30,623 nt of DNA from an uncultured bacterium (GCA_937923585.1 CALDSM010000738.1:1-30623); one strand, 5' to 3'. Counted from the first letter of the stretch, positions 8,442-16,163 are shown. The notes: generated from the sequence alone by a model not told the origin. Numbers and translations are program-made.

Positions 8442-8549
8442 TTTTGACTGCGGTGGCCATGCCGCCGCTTTCCCCACCGTGGCAATGATCCAACAGTGGG
8501 GACATGCCCTCCACGAGTGAAAGCGGCGGCATGGCCAACGCAGTCAAAA
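8442..8549. repeat. Palindrome family E with nested inner palindrome
   Basis: The outer arms 8442-8471 (TTTTGACTGCGGTGGCCATG...) and 8520-8549 are complementary over 30 nt apart from one base pair. Inside them CCCCAC (8472-8477) pairs with GTGGGG (8496-8501). It fills most of the 262-nt gap between the DUF4838 and propeller genes. No coding sequence is seen in the gap. Confidence 0.85.
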
Positions 8550-8607
8550 GAACAACCGTTTTTCTGCGCAACCGGCATGTCTTGCCGTGGAGATTTGCGT
8601 GGCACGA

Positions 8608-10059
8608 CTACTGCGCGGCCGTTACCGCATAGATGTTCGCGCTGCGCAGGAAGAACCGCAGCCGGACCGTCTTTCCGGCCAGCGGACGGGCGGACGCGTC
8701 ATTCCACTTGAGCGGGATGTCACACCGGTCTTCGTTATGGAGTGCGCATTTCTCCGGTTCGAAGCCGGGGATGACTGCATTCGCCTCGTCGAGAACCGCA
8801 ACCATCAGATACGCCTGATCCTTTGCAAAGGGGCGCTCCGGCGCGGGTACGGCGGCATTCAGCAGCAGGTCGGCATCGGGCATCGTAAACGGCTTCGTCG
8901 AGAACTCACCGTTGGCCCGCGCGCCCACGCAACTGATGCGGTCCTCCGGCAAACCCAGCAGCATCTTGTCGCGCGGGAACAGAATGTTGCCGTTGATGAT
9001 CAGGGGATGGCTTTCGAGCCGGGGAATCTGCGGAAAGACCTCCAGCGCGTTGACGCCGCGCGCGGGGCGCTCCCAGTGCAGGCCGTCCGGGCTTGTCCAC
9101 CATTCGTTGTCCAGTTGCGGCGCGTGCTTGCCGGCCGTGGCCGGACTGGCGGCGTAGTTGAGCACCATCATGTAGGCGCGGTCGCGGTACCAGAAGCCGC
9201 TGCCGCTGTAGAACTCCATGTCGGGCGGGTCGTCCCCGTCCGGCACGGTGAGCAACTCGGCCGGATGAGAGGCCTTTTCGCCGTGGCGGTCCCACACGTC
9301 CGGCAGCGACTCCGCGGGTTCCCAGCGGCGTCCGTCGGAACTCGAACGCATCATCAGCACGCGCCGGTCCCGCAGCGCCTCATCGCCGAGCGACTTCGTG
9401 GCGCCGCCGTGGTCCCGAATATGCTTGCGGTGGGGCTGGAGGCTCTTGCTGACGCACACAAAACGGTGCAGCACGGGGCTCCAAAACAGGCTCATGGCGT
9501 CGCCTTCATAAAACAGCGGATTCCCCGAATACTCCTGCCATTGCCTGCCGTCCGCACTGAAGAACGCCGTGTAGGCGAACCCGTAGGAGTCCATTTTCAG
9601 CTTCAGCAGCAGGTACTCCTTCGCTTCCGGGTTGTATTCGAGGACGCAATGGCCTGTCCATGACGCTGCGGGCGGTTCTATGACGACTTCCTGGTTCTCG
9701 TAGGTCACGCCGTCGCGCGTCGTGGCCCGGATGAGCTTCCAGGCGTTGACTTCCTCAAAGATGTCCTTCCCCTTGCTCACCTGCGTGAACTGCTGCCCAA
9801 ACACTTCCCAGGCGCCGTCCGGCAGCGGAAAGCATCCCGCGACGCTGAAGGGAAGCGGCGCGCACTCCCGAATCAGCCGCACCGGCGTCACGCCAAACTG
9901 CAGTTTCCCCCAAGTGTCCGTGATATCCGCGCTTCCGGAGAACAGGAGTCTAAATGGCTGACCGTCAGGAACAGCGGCTATAGGCGCGGCTGCGTCACCC
10001 GCCGCCGCGCCAAAGCTACTTAGCACAAGAAGAACCGCCGTCCACAGGGCTACATTCAT
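8608..10059 (-). CDS. Secreted beta-propeller protein, glycosidase-like (GH43/GH32 fold), function unknown
   Basis: The 483-residue product has a signal peptide (MNVALWTAVLLVLSSFGAAAGDA). It is then a chain of strand-rich segments with recurring propeller turns: FFSADGRQWQEYSGNPLFY, MMRSSSDGRRWEPAESLPD, WWTSPDGLHWERPARG. Each has the S-x-D-G-x-x-W pattern found in five-bladed glycosidase-like propellers. No certain catalytic triad can be assigned. The last part (residues about 400-483) looks like a separate beta domain. The start at 10059 has GGAG upstream. The gene is 262 nt upstream of the DUF4838 gene on the same strand, so the two probably serve the same extracellular glycan process. It could be an enzyme or a binding protein. 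Confidence 0.7.
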   Translation of the reverse strand: MNVALWTAVLLVLSSFGAAAGDAAAPIAAVPDGQPFRLLFSGSADITDTWGKLQFGVTPVRLIRECAPLPFSVAGCFPLPDGAWEVFGQQFTQVSKGKDIFEEVNAWKLIRATTRDGVTYENQEVVIEPPAASWTGHCVLEYNPEAKEYLLLKLKMDSYGFAYTAFFSADGRQWQEYSGNPLFYEGDAMSLFWSPVLHRFVCVSKSLQPHRKHIRDHGGATKSLGDEALRDRRVLMMRSSSDGRRWEPAESLPDVWDRHGEKASHPAELLTVPDGDDPPDMEFYSGSGFWYRDRAYMMVLNYAASPATAGKHAPQLDNEWWTSPDGLHWERPARGVNALEVFPQIPRLESHPLIINGNILFPRDKMLLGLPEDRISCVGARANGEFSTKPFTMPDADLLLNAAVPAPERPFAKDQAYLMVAVLDEANAVIPGFEPEKCALHNEDRCDIPLKWNDASARPLAGKTVRLRFFLRSANIYAVTAAQ

Positions 10060-10307
10060 TGAGGAACTCCGGTTGTGTTCGCCGATAATTCGTTCGGCAT
10101 CCATTGACCCATTTCTTCAACATCGTCTTATGGTACACAAAAGGCCAGAACATTGCCCTGTACGACAAGAAAGGTCACCGGAGCATCTTCCCGTCCTTCT
10201 TCCATCGGACAGATGGTCTGAAAATAGGGAAACGTCCCTATTAAAGTGCCGTGGGTTATTGACTAACGGTGGAAAGTGGTTTATCTTCCGTTAATCGGAG
10301 AACTGTG
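10060..10307. other. Divergent intergenic region with short hairpins
   Basis: This 248-nt region separates the divergent propeller and RAYT genes and must hold both promoters, though no clear sigma-70 boxes stand out. A perfect 8-bp hairpin, AATAGGGA-aacg-TCCCTATT, is at 10223-10242, followed by weak pairing of TAACGG (10264-10269) with CCGTTA near 10288-10293. AGGGA...TCCCT hairpins of this kind also recur as interspersed repeats in bacteria. No coding sequence is seen. Confidence 0.5.
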
Positions 10308-11192
10308 ATGCCGGACGATACAGCATCTGAAGACGGTGTTCCTGGGCACGCCAATCTCCCGATTGGCTGTGTTGGAGACCATGCCCGATGGGAGGGCGAA
10401 AGAGCGGGGGAAGCCAATCGGGAGATTGGCGTGCCCAGGGGAGGGCCCGGGGGCGTGCCCGGGGGAGAGGGGGATGGTGAGGGGGAATGGCGCAGCCGGG
10501 GGTATATGCCGCATTGCGACAAGCCCGGAAAGATACAGCATGTGACGTTTCATCTCGCGGACAGCCTGCCGCGCCATGTGCTGGAAGTGATGGAGGATGA
10601 GGTCAAGGGGCTTCCGCCGGAGAAGCAGGATGTTGAACGCCGCAAACGAATGGAATCATGGCTGGATGCGGGACTCGGCTCGTGCGTGCTGCGCATCCCC
10701 GAGATCGGGCGCAAGGTGCAGGAGTCGCTGCTGTTTCTTGACGGGCAGCGCTACCGGATGATCGCATGGGTTGTCATGCCTAATCATGTGCATACGCTCT
10801 TTGAGCCCATCGAGAACTGGGAGATAAACAAGATCGTCGCGTCATGGAAGAAGTTTACAGCGCGGTTGATACTGGAGTACCGACGTGCCCATCCGGAACA
10901 TATCGGTTCCGGGTGTGTTTCTCCCAGGCAAGCATCTCCTGGGCACGCCAATCTCCCGATTGGCTGTTTCAAGCATGCCAATCGGGAGATTGGCGTGCCC
11001 AGGGAGAAGAATTGTCTTGGTGTATATCCTCCGGCAGGTCCGGTGTGGCATGAAGAGTTCTGGGATCGGTTCATTCGGGATGAAAGGCACTTTGAGCGGG
11101 CCTTTGAGTACATTCACGCAAACCCGGTGAACGCTGGCTTGGTGAAGATGGCCGAGGACTGGCCTTGGAGCGGTGCGCGGCTGCGGAAGTAG
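10308..11192 (+). CDS. REP-associated tyrosine transposase (RAYT, HUH/Y1 family) carrying in-frame REP palindromes
   Basis: The 294-residue product is a single-strand DNA transposase/nuclease of the TnpA-REP family, which nicks and joins REP palindromes. The HUH motif is MPNHVHTLF with His160 and His162. The likely nucleophile is Tyr268 in FEYIHANPVNAGLV, matching the Y-I-x-x-NP-V segment of E. coli RAYT. DRFIRDERHF precedes it, as is usual. The conventional N-terminus is probably SRGYMPHCDKPGKIQHVTF, from about residue 65. Everything before that is encoded by a 99-nt REP pair (residues 12-44) and a G-rich stretch. A second 66-nt REP pair encodes residues 211-232 between the HUH and Tyr motifs. 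The start is uncertain: ATG 10308 with CGGAG upstream is chosen, and GTG 10455 is an alternative. A third REP arm follows the stop codon. Confidence 0.88.
   Translation: MPDDTASEDGVPGHANLPIGCVGDHARWEGERAGEANREIGVPRGGPGGVPGGEGDGEGEWRSRGYMPHCDKPGKIQHVTFHLADSLPRHVLEVMEDEVKGLPPEKQDVERRKRMESWLDAGLGSCVLRIPEIGRKVQESLLFLDGQRYRMIAWVVMPNHVHTLFEPIENWEINKIVASWKKFTARLILEYRRAHPEHIGSGCVSPRQASPGHANLPIGCFKHANREIGVPREKNCLGVYPPAGPVWHEEFWDRFIRDERHFERAFEYIHANPVNAGLVKMAEDWPWSGARLRK
10341..10439. repeat. REP family F pair (BIME-like), copy 1, inside the RAYT frame
   Basis: The arms 10341-10368 and 10412-10439 are perfect reverse complements. Each arm contains its own small palindrome, GCCAATC-TCCC-GATTGGC, the classic REP shape. 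The unit is 99 nt and starts on a codon boundary. It encodes HANLPIG in the left arm and ANREIGVP in the right arm if translation begins at 10308. Confidence 0.93.
10938..11003. repeat. REP family F pair, copy 2, in-frame within the RAYT gene
   Basis: The left arm 10938-10965 and right arm 10977-11003 are complementary around an 11-nt spacer. The 66-nt unit begins and ends exactly on codon boundaries, so it adds 22 residues (211-232) without disturbing the frame. It falls in the variable region between the HUH motif and the tyrosine helix. Confidence 0.93.
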
Positions 11193-11194
11193 GA

Positions 11195-11222
11195 GGCCAA
11201 TCGGGAGATTGGCGTGCCCAGG
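11195..11222. repeat. REP family F, single arm, copy 3
   Basis: One arm (GGCCAATCGGGAGATTGGCG...) occupies the space between the RAYT stop codon (11190-11192) and the stop codon of the convergent GspE-like gene (11226-11224). It can fold on its own and may serve as a shared bidirectional transcription barrier. Confidence 0.92.
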
Positions 11223-11223
11223 A

Positions 11224-12522
11224 TTATTGCGCCCCGTCGTCGGACGATTCGTGGTCCTGCGCGGGCAGCACCCACAGGAGCTCTTCGAGCGTGGCGGTGC
11301 CTTCCCATACACGTTGCAGTCCTTCGCGGAGCATGGGATTCATTCCCGCATCGAGCGCGGCCTGGTGCAGGACGGAGGTGCGCGCCCTGGCCAGCACGAG
11401 TTCGGCAATCGCCTCATTCACCGTGAGCAGTTCGCCAATGGCCAGTCGGCCGAGATAGCCGATTTGGCCGCAGGCTTCACAGCCGGTCCCGTGACAGATT
11501 GGGCGGGGATCGTCGGCGATGCCGAGGCAGGCCTTGGCAACCGGGTCGGGCGCGGGGTCTTCGCGGCGGCATTGGGGGCAGATGCGGCGGACCAGGCGCT
11601 GGGCGAGCACGCCGATGACGGCGCTGGCGGCGAGGAAAGGCTCGACGCCCATGTCGAGCAGGCGGGTGAAGACGCCCGCCGCGGAGCCGCTGTGTACGGT
11701 GCTGATGACGAAGTGCCCGGTGAGCCCCGCCTGCACGGCGATGCGGGCGGTCTCGGGGTCGCGGATTTCACCGACCATGATGACTTCCGGGTCCTGACGC
11801 AGCAGCGCGCGCAGCGCGACCTCAAAGGTGAACCCCGCATGGGGGTTCACTTCGCACTGGGTCACCTGGCCCAGGCGGTACTCCACCGGGTCTTCCAGTG
11901 TAACCATGTGCGTGGCGCGCTGGCGCGCGTTCAGAATCTCGTTGAGCAGCGCATAAATGGTGGTGGTCTTTCCGCTGGACGCAGGGCCCGTCAGCAGCAG
12001 CACGCCGTGGGGACGCCGCACGAGATGCCGCAGCGAAGCGGCCAGTTCGGGAAGAAAACCGAGCGCGTCCAGCGAGAACATGCGCGGGTCCACGTCGAGG
12101 ATGCGAATGACGGACTTCTCGCCGTAGACGGTGGGCACGGTGGATACCCGCATGGCCTTGCCGCAGGAAACGGAACCGGCGTGAATGCGGCCGTCCTGGG
12201 GCAGGTCACGCTGGTAGGTCAGCATCTGTGCCACTACCTTGAGGCGGCCCGTCAGGCGGGCGTGATGAACGGACGGCAACCGGGCGACGTCGTGCAGCAT
12301 GCCGTCCACGCGGAAACGCACCGCGACACAGTCCTGCCAGGGCTCGATGTGGATGTCGCTGGCCCTGCGCCGAACCGCCTCCTCCAGCAGCGCGTCCAGC
12401 GTGCGGGCCGCGCCCTCCTCGCCCTGGGCGAGCAGTTGGGTCCATTGTGCGGTCAGGTCGTTCATGGGGTCACCGGCGGGGGCGGGGCGCCTCCCCTGTC
12501 CTTGGCTGCGCGCGGCGTCCAT
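11224..12522 (-). CDS. GspE/PilB/PulE-type secretion or pilus-assembly ATPase
   Basis: This 432-residue P-loop ATPase powers assembly of type IV pili or type II secretion pseudopili at the inner membrane. The Walker A motif is GPASSGKTT (179-187), the Asp box follows in VTLEDPVEYR, Walker B is VIMVGEIRD (247-255), and the His box is GHFVISTVHS. A four-cysteine zinc site is formed by CPQC (315-318) and CEAC (348-351). The N-terminal DLTAQWTQLL...RASDIHIEPW region is the core N2 domain, but the long N1E domain that docks onto the platform partner is absent, so it is shorter than classical GspE (about 500-560). The start at 12522 has AAGGAGG 10 nt upstream; ATG 12465 is a weaker choice. No other pilus or secretion gene lies in the window. 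Confidence 0.9.
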   Translation of the reverse strand: MDAARSQGQGRRPAPAGDPMNDLTAQWTQLLAQGEEGAARTLDALLEEAVRRRASDIHIEPWQDCVAVRFRVDGMLHDVARLPSVHHARLTGRLKVVAQMLTYQRDLPQDGRIHAGSVSCGKAMRVSTVPTVYGEKSVIRILDVDPRMFSLDALGFLPELAASLRHLVRRPHGVLLLTGPASSGKTTTIYALLNEILNARQRATHMVTLEDPVEYRLGQVTQCEVNPHAGFTFEVALRALLRQDPEVIMVGEIRDPETARIAVQAGLTGHFVISTVHSGSAAGVFTRLLDMGVEPFLAASAVIGVLAQRLVRRICPQCRREDPAPDPVAKACLGIADDPRPICHGTGCEACGQIGYLGRLAIGELLTVNEAIAELVLARARTSVLHQAALDAGMNPMLREGLQRVWEGTATLEELLWVLPAQDHESSDDGAQ

Positions 12523-12878
12523 GCTGTTGGTTCCTCCTTGACGGACGGGAAGAGTCTATCACACCCACGTATGCGATTCGCGCCTCCGGGAACAAGGCCG
12601 GCGGGACGCCTGCGGTACGATAGCCGGGCCGGGTGCTCTCATAGAGCGTGTTTGAAAAGTCGCGAGTACAGTTCAGTTTCCCCGTCATTCCCGTGAAGAC
12701 GGGAATCCAGGACTCCGCGCGCATACGCGAGTCCTTGCAAAGCCTGGATTCCCGTCTTCACGGGAATGACGGGGTGAGATAGTTTTTGCGAATTGTGCAG
12801 GCTGGTTCGTGAAGGTCTGTCATTCTTGGAGGTCCCCATGCGCGGGAATGAGGAGCAGACGACTTTCCAAACACCCTC
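12523..12878. other. Gene-free repeat-filled intergenic region
   Basis: This 356-nt stretch between the GspE-like and ceramidase-like genes holds a single family C arm and a MITE-like element, listed separately. Short open frames here come from the repeats (for example a translated arm reading SWIPVFTGMTG) and do not look like genes. Confidence 0.8.
12596..12620. repeat. Palindrome family C, single diverged arm
   Basis: The stretch contains GGCGGGACGCCTGCGGTACG, as in the right arm at 3413-3438. No partner arm is visible nearby, so this is a solo or decayed copy, about 9 kb from the intact one. Confidence 0.8.
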
Positions 12879-12879
12879 T
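12643..12879. mobile_element. MITE-like element with terminal inverted repeats and internal hairpin (family G)
   Basis: The terminal repeats 12643-12662 (AGAGCGTGTTTGAAAAGTCG) and 12860-12879 match in reverse complement at 18 of 20 positions. Inside, arms 12680-12711 and 12743-12774 (core ATTCCCGTGAAGACGGGAAT) form a near-perfect 32-bp hairpin. The 237-nt unit has no transposase, so it is non-autonomous if mobile. Its right end touches the stop codon of the ceramidase-like gene. No convincing target-site duplication was found. Confidence 0.7.
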
Positions 12880-13745
12880 CAGTGCGTCTCGGACCGGTAA
12901 TAGAAGTAGGTGCAGAGCAGCGCCAGGCTGGTGAACAAGTGCCAGAAACTGTGCCCCTGCAGCCATGCGTCACCGGTGGGAAAAAACCGGCCCTGTATGT
13001 CCAGCCCGCGGCTCAGCGCCGACAGCACCAGCATGAGCCCCGCCGCCACCAACCATCGCGTCGCCAGCCGGGTGCGGGGCCGGATGCGGTCCAGCACGCC
13101 GAAGACAATCACAGCCAGGATGAGTCCCGGTAGAACCTTGGTGGATGACATGGACCATTTGTAGACATACAGCAGCGCGCTGACCGTCACCGCCAGCACG
13201 CACAACAGCGGCCAGGCGGGCCGTCCCTTGATTTCCGGCCAAAGTCTGCCGATGTTCAGGGCAATCAGCGCCACCAGCGGGGAATACATCGCGGCCACAT
13301 CCAACTGCTGGCCGCGGTAGGTCAGGGACGCGTGAAACAGGCCGCTGGCAAAACCGAGATAGCAGCAGGCCGCACCAAACAGTACGCTCATTGCCGGGGT
13401 GGACACCAGATAACCGACTCCGGGCGACTTGCGCCGCCGGGCGTCATAAACACCCAGAACGACGGCGTACAGTCCGGCGGCCACATAGAACATGTTGGAC
13501 CAGGTGTTTGCACGCGTGCGAAACACCGCGTCCATATGTACTGCTTCGGCGTACACCGGCTTGCGCAGTTCCGACGCCTCGCGCCAGCCCGCCCACAGGT
13601 CCCGTCCCTGCAACGCCGTCTGCATCAGCAGAAGCGCAACAACGATGGCCGCGAAAAGCCCCCAAACCCACAGGTGAATCCGGCAGGGGAAAGGCTCCAA
13701 CTTTGACAAGCGCCAGAAAGACGCCTGCTCCGATGTGTCACTCAT
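12879..13745 (-). CDS. Ceramidase-like membrane hydrolase (CREST superfamily)
   Basis: The 288-residue product has about seven hydrophobic segments and the metal-site pattern of alkaline ceramidase/PAQR-type (CREST) membrane hydrolases. Ser134-x3-His138 is in FASGLFHAS, Asp149 in YRGQQLD, and His265-x3-His269 in GHSFWHLF. The early ANTWSNMFYVAAG segment also matches this superfamily's first conserved helix. Such proteins bind zinc within the membrane and hydrolyse amide-linked lipids; ceramide or another N-acyl lipid is a guess here. The start at 13745 has GAAAGG about 8 nt upstream. The stop codon abuts the end of a MITE-like element, so the C-terminal end may have been trimmed or replaced. 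It is divergent from the small membrane protein gene at 13887. Confidence 0.78.
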   Translation of the reverse strand: MSDTSEQASFWRLSKLEPFPCRIHLWVWGLFAAIVVALLLMQTALQGRDLWAGWREASELRKPVYAEAVHMDAVFRTRANTWSNMFYVAAGLYAVVLGVYDARRRKSPGVGYLVSTPAMSVLFGAACCYLGFASGLFHASLTYRGQQLDVAAMYSPLVALIALNIGRLWPEIKGRPAWPLLCVLAVTVSALLYVYKWSMSSTKVLPGLILAVIVFGVLDRIRPRTRLATRWLVAAGLMLVLSALSRGLDIQGRFFPTGDAWLQGHSFWHLFTSLALLCTYFYYRSETH

Positions 13746-13886
13746 GAATATGCCTTTCTTCCCCGGCTTCGTGCTGCGGGGATTGGCGATTGGACCGTGA
13801 AGATGCGGGGTGCGTTTCAACTTGCTCTGCGCGGTTGCGCCCAATTATGCTCAAAATGTCTTCACGTTACAGGGAGATGCCTGATC

Positions 13887-14387
13887 ATGACGTCATTTCG
13901 GGAAGAACAGTGTTTTGCACCCTGGGTGTACTGGATACTGGCCGCAACGGCCGTGGCGGCCTTTGCCGGTCCGCTGGTGGCCGTATGGCTTGCCGGGGAC
14001 GAACCGGCCGCGATTCCGGTGCTCCTGGTGGAACTGTTCGCGGTGGCCCTGATGTTCCTTCCGCTGAACATACTGGTCATGGTCACCGAAGTCAACGAGC
14101 GGGAACTGGTGGTGACTTTTGGGCGGTGGTTTATCATGTACCGCAAGCGAATCCAACTCGATGACATATCCGAGACGCGTTCGGTATACTACCGCCCCAT
14201 TTGGGACGCGGGCGGATGGGGCATCCGCTGGGGACGATTTGAGGGGAAGCGGTGTTCCTTTCTGAATGCCCGCGGTGACCGCGGTGTGTTTCTGGTTTAC
14301 GGTTCGGGAAAAAGCCTGATTGTCGGTTCGCAGGAGCCGGAACAGCTTGCCGACGCCATACGCAAGGCGACGGACCCGCAAAGGTGA
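13887..14387 (+). CDS. Small membrane protein with two N-terminal helices and a PH-like domain
   Basis: The 166-residue product has two hydrophobic helices (WVYWILAATAVAAFAGPLVAVWL at about residues 12-34 and IPVLLVELFAVALMFLPLNIL at about 42-62). A soluble part of about 100 residues follows with a beta-rich pattern: LVVTFGRWFIMYRKRIQLDDIS, then GVFLVYGSGKSLIVGSQEPEQLADAI. This resembles bacterial PH-like (bPH) domains, in which the last helix ends in a PEELAxAI-like stretch. The start ATG at 13887 has AGGGAGA upstream; upstream frame extension to 13797 lacks support. The gap to the next gene is only 22 nt, so the two are probably co-transcribed. Function unknown. Confidence 0.75.
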   Translation: MTSFREEQCFAPWVYWILAATAVAAFAGPLVAVWLAGDEPAAIPVLLVELFAVALMFLPLNILVMVTEVNERELVVTFGRWFIMYRKRIQLDDISETRSVYYRPIWDAGGWGIRWGRFEGKRCSFLNARGDRGVFLVYGSGKSLIVGSQEPEQLADAIRKATDPQR

Positions 14388-14409
14388 CAACACTATCTGG
14401 AGACTGGCG

Positions 14410-15582
14410 ATGAAAGAAATGATGACGGTTTGTCTGGTGTCGGCCATGCTGTTCTTGGCGGGCTGCGCCGCAACGACGGCGGCGGCCGGTGACGGCAAGG
14501 CGACACAGGAGACGGGACAGGCACAAACGGCCGCAAAAGAGGAACCGGGCGCGGCGGACAACTCGAAACGGCTCTCCTCCAAAGACTACGAGGCCAAGGT
14601 CAAGGCGGCCGGGGGGCGTGTGGACTTTGTTTTTGGCAAGGACCGGCCTTTCGCCCAGTGCCACGCCTCCACCGTGGTGCAAACGGCGGACGGCACCCTG
14701 TTGACCGCGTGGTTCGGCGGCACCAAGGAGAAAGACCCGGATGTCAGCATCTGGCTGTCGCGCTTCGTGAACGGGGCATGGGGCGCGCCCATCCGCGTGG
14801 CGCGGGCACAGGAATGCGCCCACTGGAATCCTGTGCTATTCACCGACGCGGAAGGCGACACCCATCTCTTCTTCAAGGTCGGTCCCGAAATCCCCTATTG
14901 GCAGACCTACTGGATGACCACCAAGGACAACGGACTCACCTGGACCAACCCGAAAGAGCTGGTGCTGGATGACCAGGGCGGGCGCGGCCCGGTGAAGAAC
15001 AAGCCCATCATCCTCTCCGACGGCTCCTGGCTCGCCCCCGCCTCCACCGAACTGGGCGGATGGAACCCCTTTGCCGACCGCTCCACCGATCGCGGCGTGA
15101 CCTGGACTCGCTCGGAGGATTTCAAGCGGGAGAAATCGGTGCTGCCCGGCGTGGGTGCGATTCAGCCCACCTTTTGGGAGTCCCCGAAAGGCGAGGTGCA
15201 TGCGCTGCTGCGCACCGCGGGCGGCAAGATCTGGCGGGCCGATTCCAAGGACTTCGGCAAGACCTGGGGGCCTGTCTATGCCATCGGGCTGCCCAACAAC
15301 GACAGTGGCATTGACCTGCTCCGCCACGACGACGGCAGGCTCTTCCTGGTGTACAACCCGGTCGGCAAGAACTGGGGCCCGCGCACACCGCTGGACTTGG
15401 CGGTGTCCAAGGATGACGGCGCCACCTGGGCCACCGTCGCCCACCTGGAGGACGACCCGAATCTGGAGAGCGAGTATTCCTACCCCGCCATCGTCCGCAC
15501 CCGCGACGGCATCGCGGTCTGCTACACCTACAACCGCGACAACGTCCGCTGCTGGCAGATTCCCACGGCGGCGCTGGAGTAA
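14410..15582 (+). CDS. Sialidase-fold (BNR/Asp-box) lipoprotein, exo-sialidase-like
   Basis: The 390-residue product carries a lipoprotein signal, MKEMMTVCLVSAMLFLAGC, with Cys19 as the expected acylated residue. A low-complexity linker (residues about 20-50) follows. The rest is a six-bladed propeller with four Asp boxes of the form S/T-x-D-x-G-x-T-W: TKDNGLTW, STDRGVTW, SKDFGKTW and SKDDGATW. CHASTVVQTADGTLLTAWFGGTKEKDPDV opens the propeller as in bacterial sialidase-family proteins. It probably acts on a glycan at the outer membrane or cell surface, but many of these proteins are not true sialidases, so the substrate is open. The start at 14410 has CTGGAG upstream. It follows the PH-like membrane protein gene by 22 nt. 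Confidence 0.85.
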   Translation: MKEMMTVCLVSAMLFLAGCAATTAAAGDGKATQETGQAQTAAKEEPGAADNSKRLSSKDYEAKVKAAGGRVDFVFGKDRPFAQCHASTVVQTADGTLLTAWFGGTKEKDPDVSIWLSRFVNGAWGAPIRVARAQECAHWNPVLFTDAEGDTHLFFKVGPEIPYWQTYWMTTKDNGLTWTNPKELVLDDQGGRGPVKNKPIILSDGSWLAPASTELGGWNPFADRSTDRGVTWTRSEDFKREKSVLPGVGAIQPTFWESPKGEVHALLRTAGGKIWRADSKDFGKTWGPVYAIGLPNNDSGIDLLRHDDGRLFLVYNPVGKNWGPRTPLDLAVSKDDGATWATVAHLEDDPNLESEYSYPAIVRTRDGIAVCYTYNRDNVRCWQIPTAALE

Positions 15583-15639
15583 CCCGGGAGAACAAGATAC
15601 GCCGTTTTTGGGACGCGAGGAGGCAAAGGAGAAGGTATT

Positions 15640-15717
15640 AACCGCAAAGAACGCAGAGAACGCATAGAAAGGGGAAGGATTGTCTTCTTCTTTGTGCTCT
15701 TTGTGTTCTTTGCGGTT
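15640..15717. repeat. Palindrome family H, copy 1 (AACCGCAAAGAACGC type)
   Basis: The left arm 15640-15671 (AACCGCAAAGAACGCAGAGA...) is imperfectly complementary to the right arm 15690-15717 (...TTCTTTGCGGTT). It lies 35 nt before the first GxxExxY start codon. The rest of the 15583-15752 gap shows nothing else. Confidence 0.85.
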
Positions 15718-15752
15718 GAACAATCAACAATCAACATTGGAGGAAGTACATC

Positions 15753-16142
15753 GTGGACATTCTGGCACTGTGCGATTTGATCAGGCAGCTTTCGTACGAC
15801 ATTCACGAATATCACGCCCATGGACATATGGAAAAGGTCTACGAGAACGCGCTGGCACACCGGGCACGAAAGGCGGGCCTGCGGGTGGAGCAACAGTGTC
15901 CCATTAGCGTCCATGACGAAGACGGAACCCTGATTGGGGAGTACTTTGCAGACCTGCTGGTTGAAGATGCCCTGATCATTGAACTCAAGGCCGTGAAGGC
16001 ACTTCTCCCGGAACACGAGGCCCAGATTCTGGGTTATTTGAAGTCGGCGAGAAAAGAGCACGGGATGCTCATCAACTTCGGTTCTTTCAAGTTTGAGGTT
16101 CGCAAGTTTGCCTGGACGGAACCCAAGAACCGCAGGCATTAA
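15753..16142 (+). CDS. GxxExxY protein (PD-(D/E)XK nuclease-like), copy 1
   Basis: The 129-residue product shows the family name motif GHMEKVY (Gly24, Glu27, Tyr30) and a nuclease-like core: Asp67 in YFADLLV, then Glu77-Leu-Lys79 in LIIELKAV, fitting D-x9-ExK. The C-terminal FGSFKFEVRKF is also typical. The family is widespread in environmental bacteria and has no established function; a DNA-cleaving or DNA-binding role is inferred from the fold. The start is GTG at 15753 with TTGGAGGA upstream. It lies between family H palindromes and is tandemly duplicated 519 bp downstream. The two proteins differ at only four residues after the start methionine. Confidence 0.85.
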   Translation: MDILALCDLIRQLSYDIHEYHAHGHMEKVYENALAHRARKAGLRVEQQCPISVHDEDGTLIGEYFADLLVEDALIIELKAVKALLPEHEAQILGYLKSARKEHGMLINFGSFKFEVRKFAWTEPKNRRH

Positions 16143-16163
16143 ACGAATGAAGAGGAATTTGGG

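Noticed and set aside
12643..12840. Short open frames with VFTGMTG-like peptides
   Set aside because: They are translations of the ATTCCCGTGAAGACGGGAAT hairpin arms, a common source of false small proteins.
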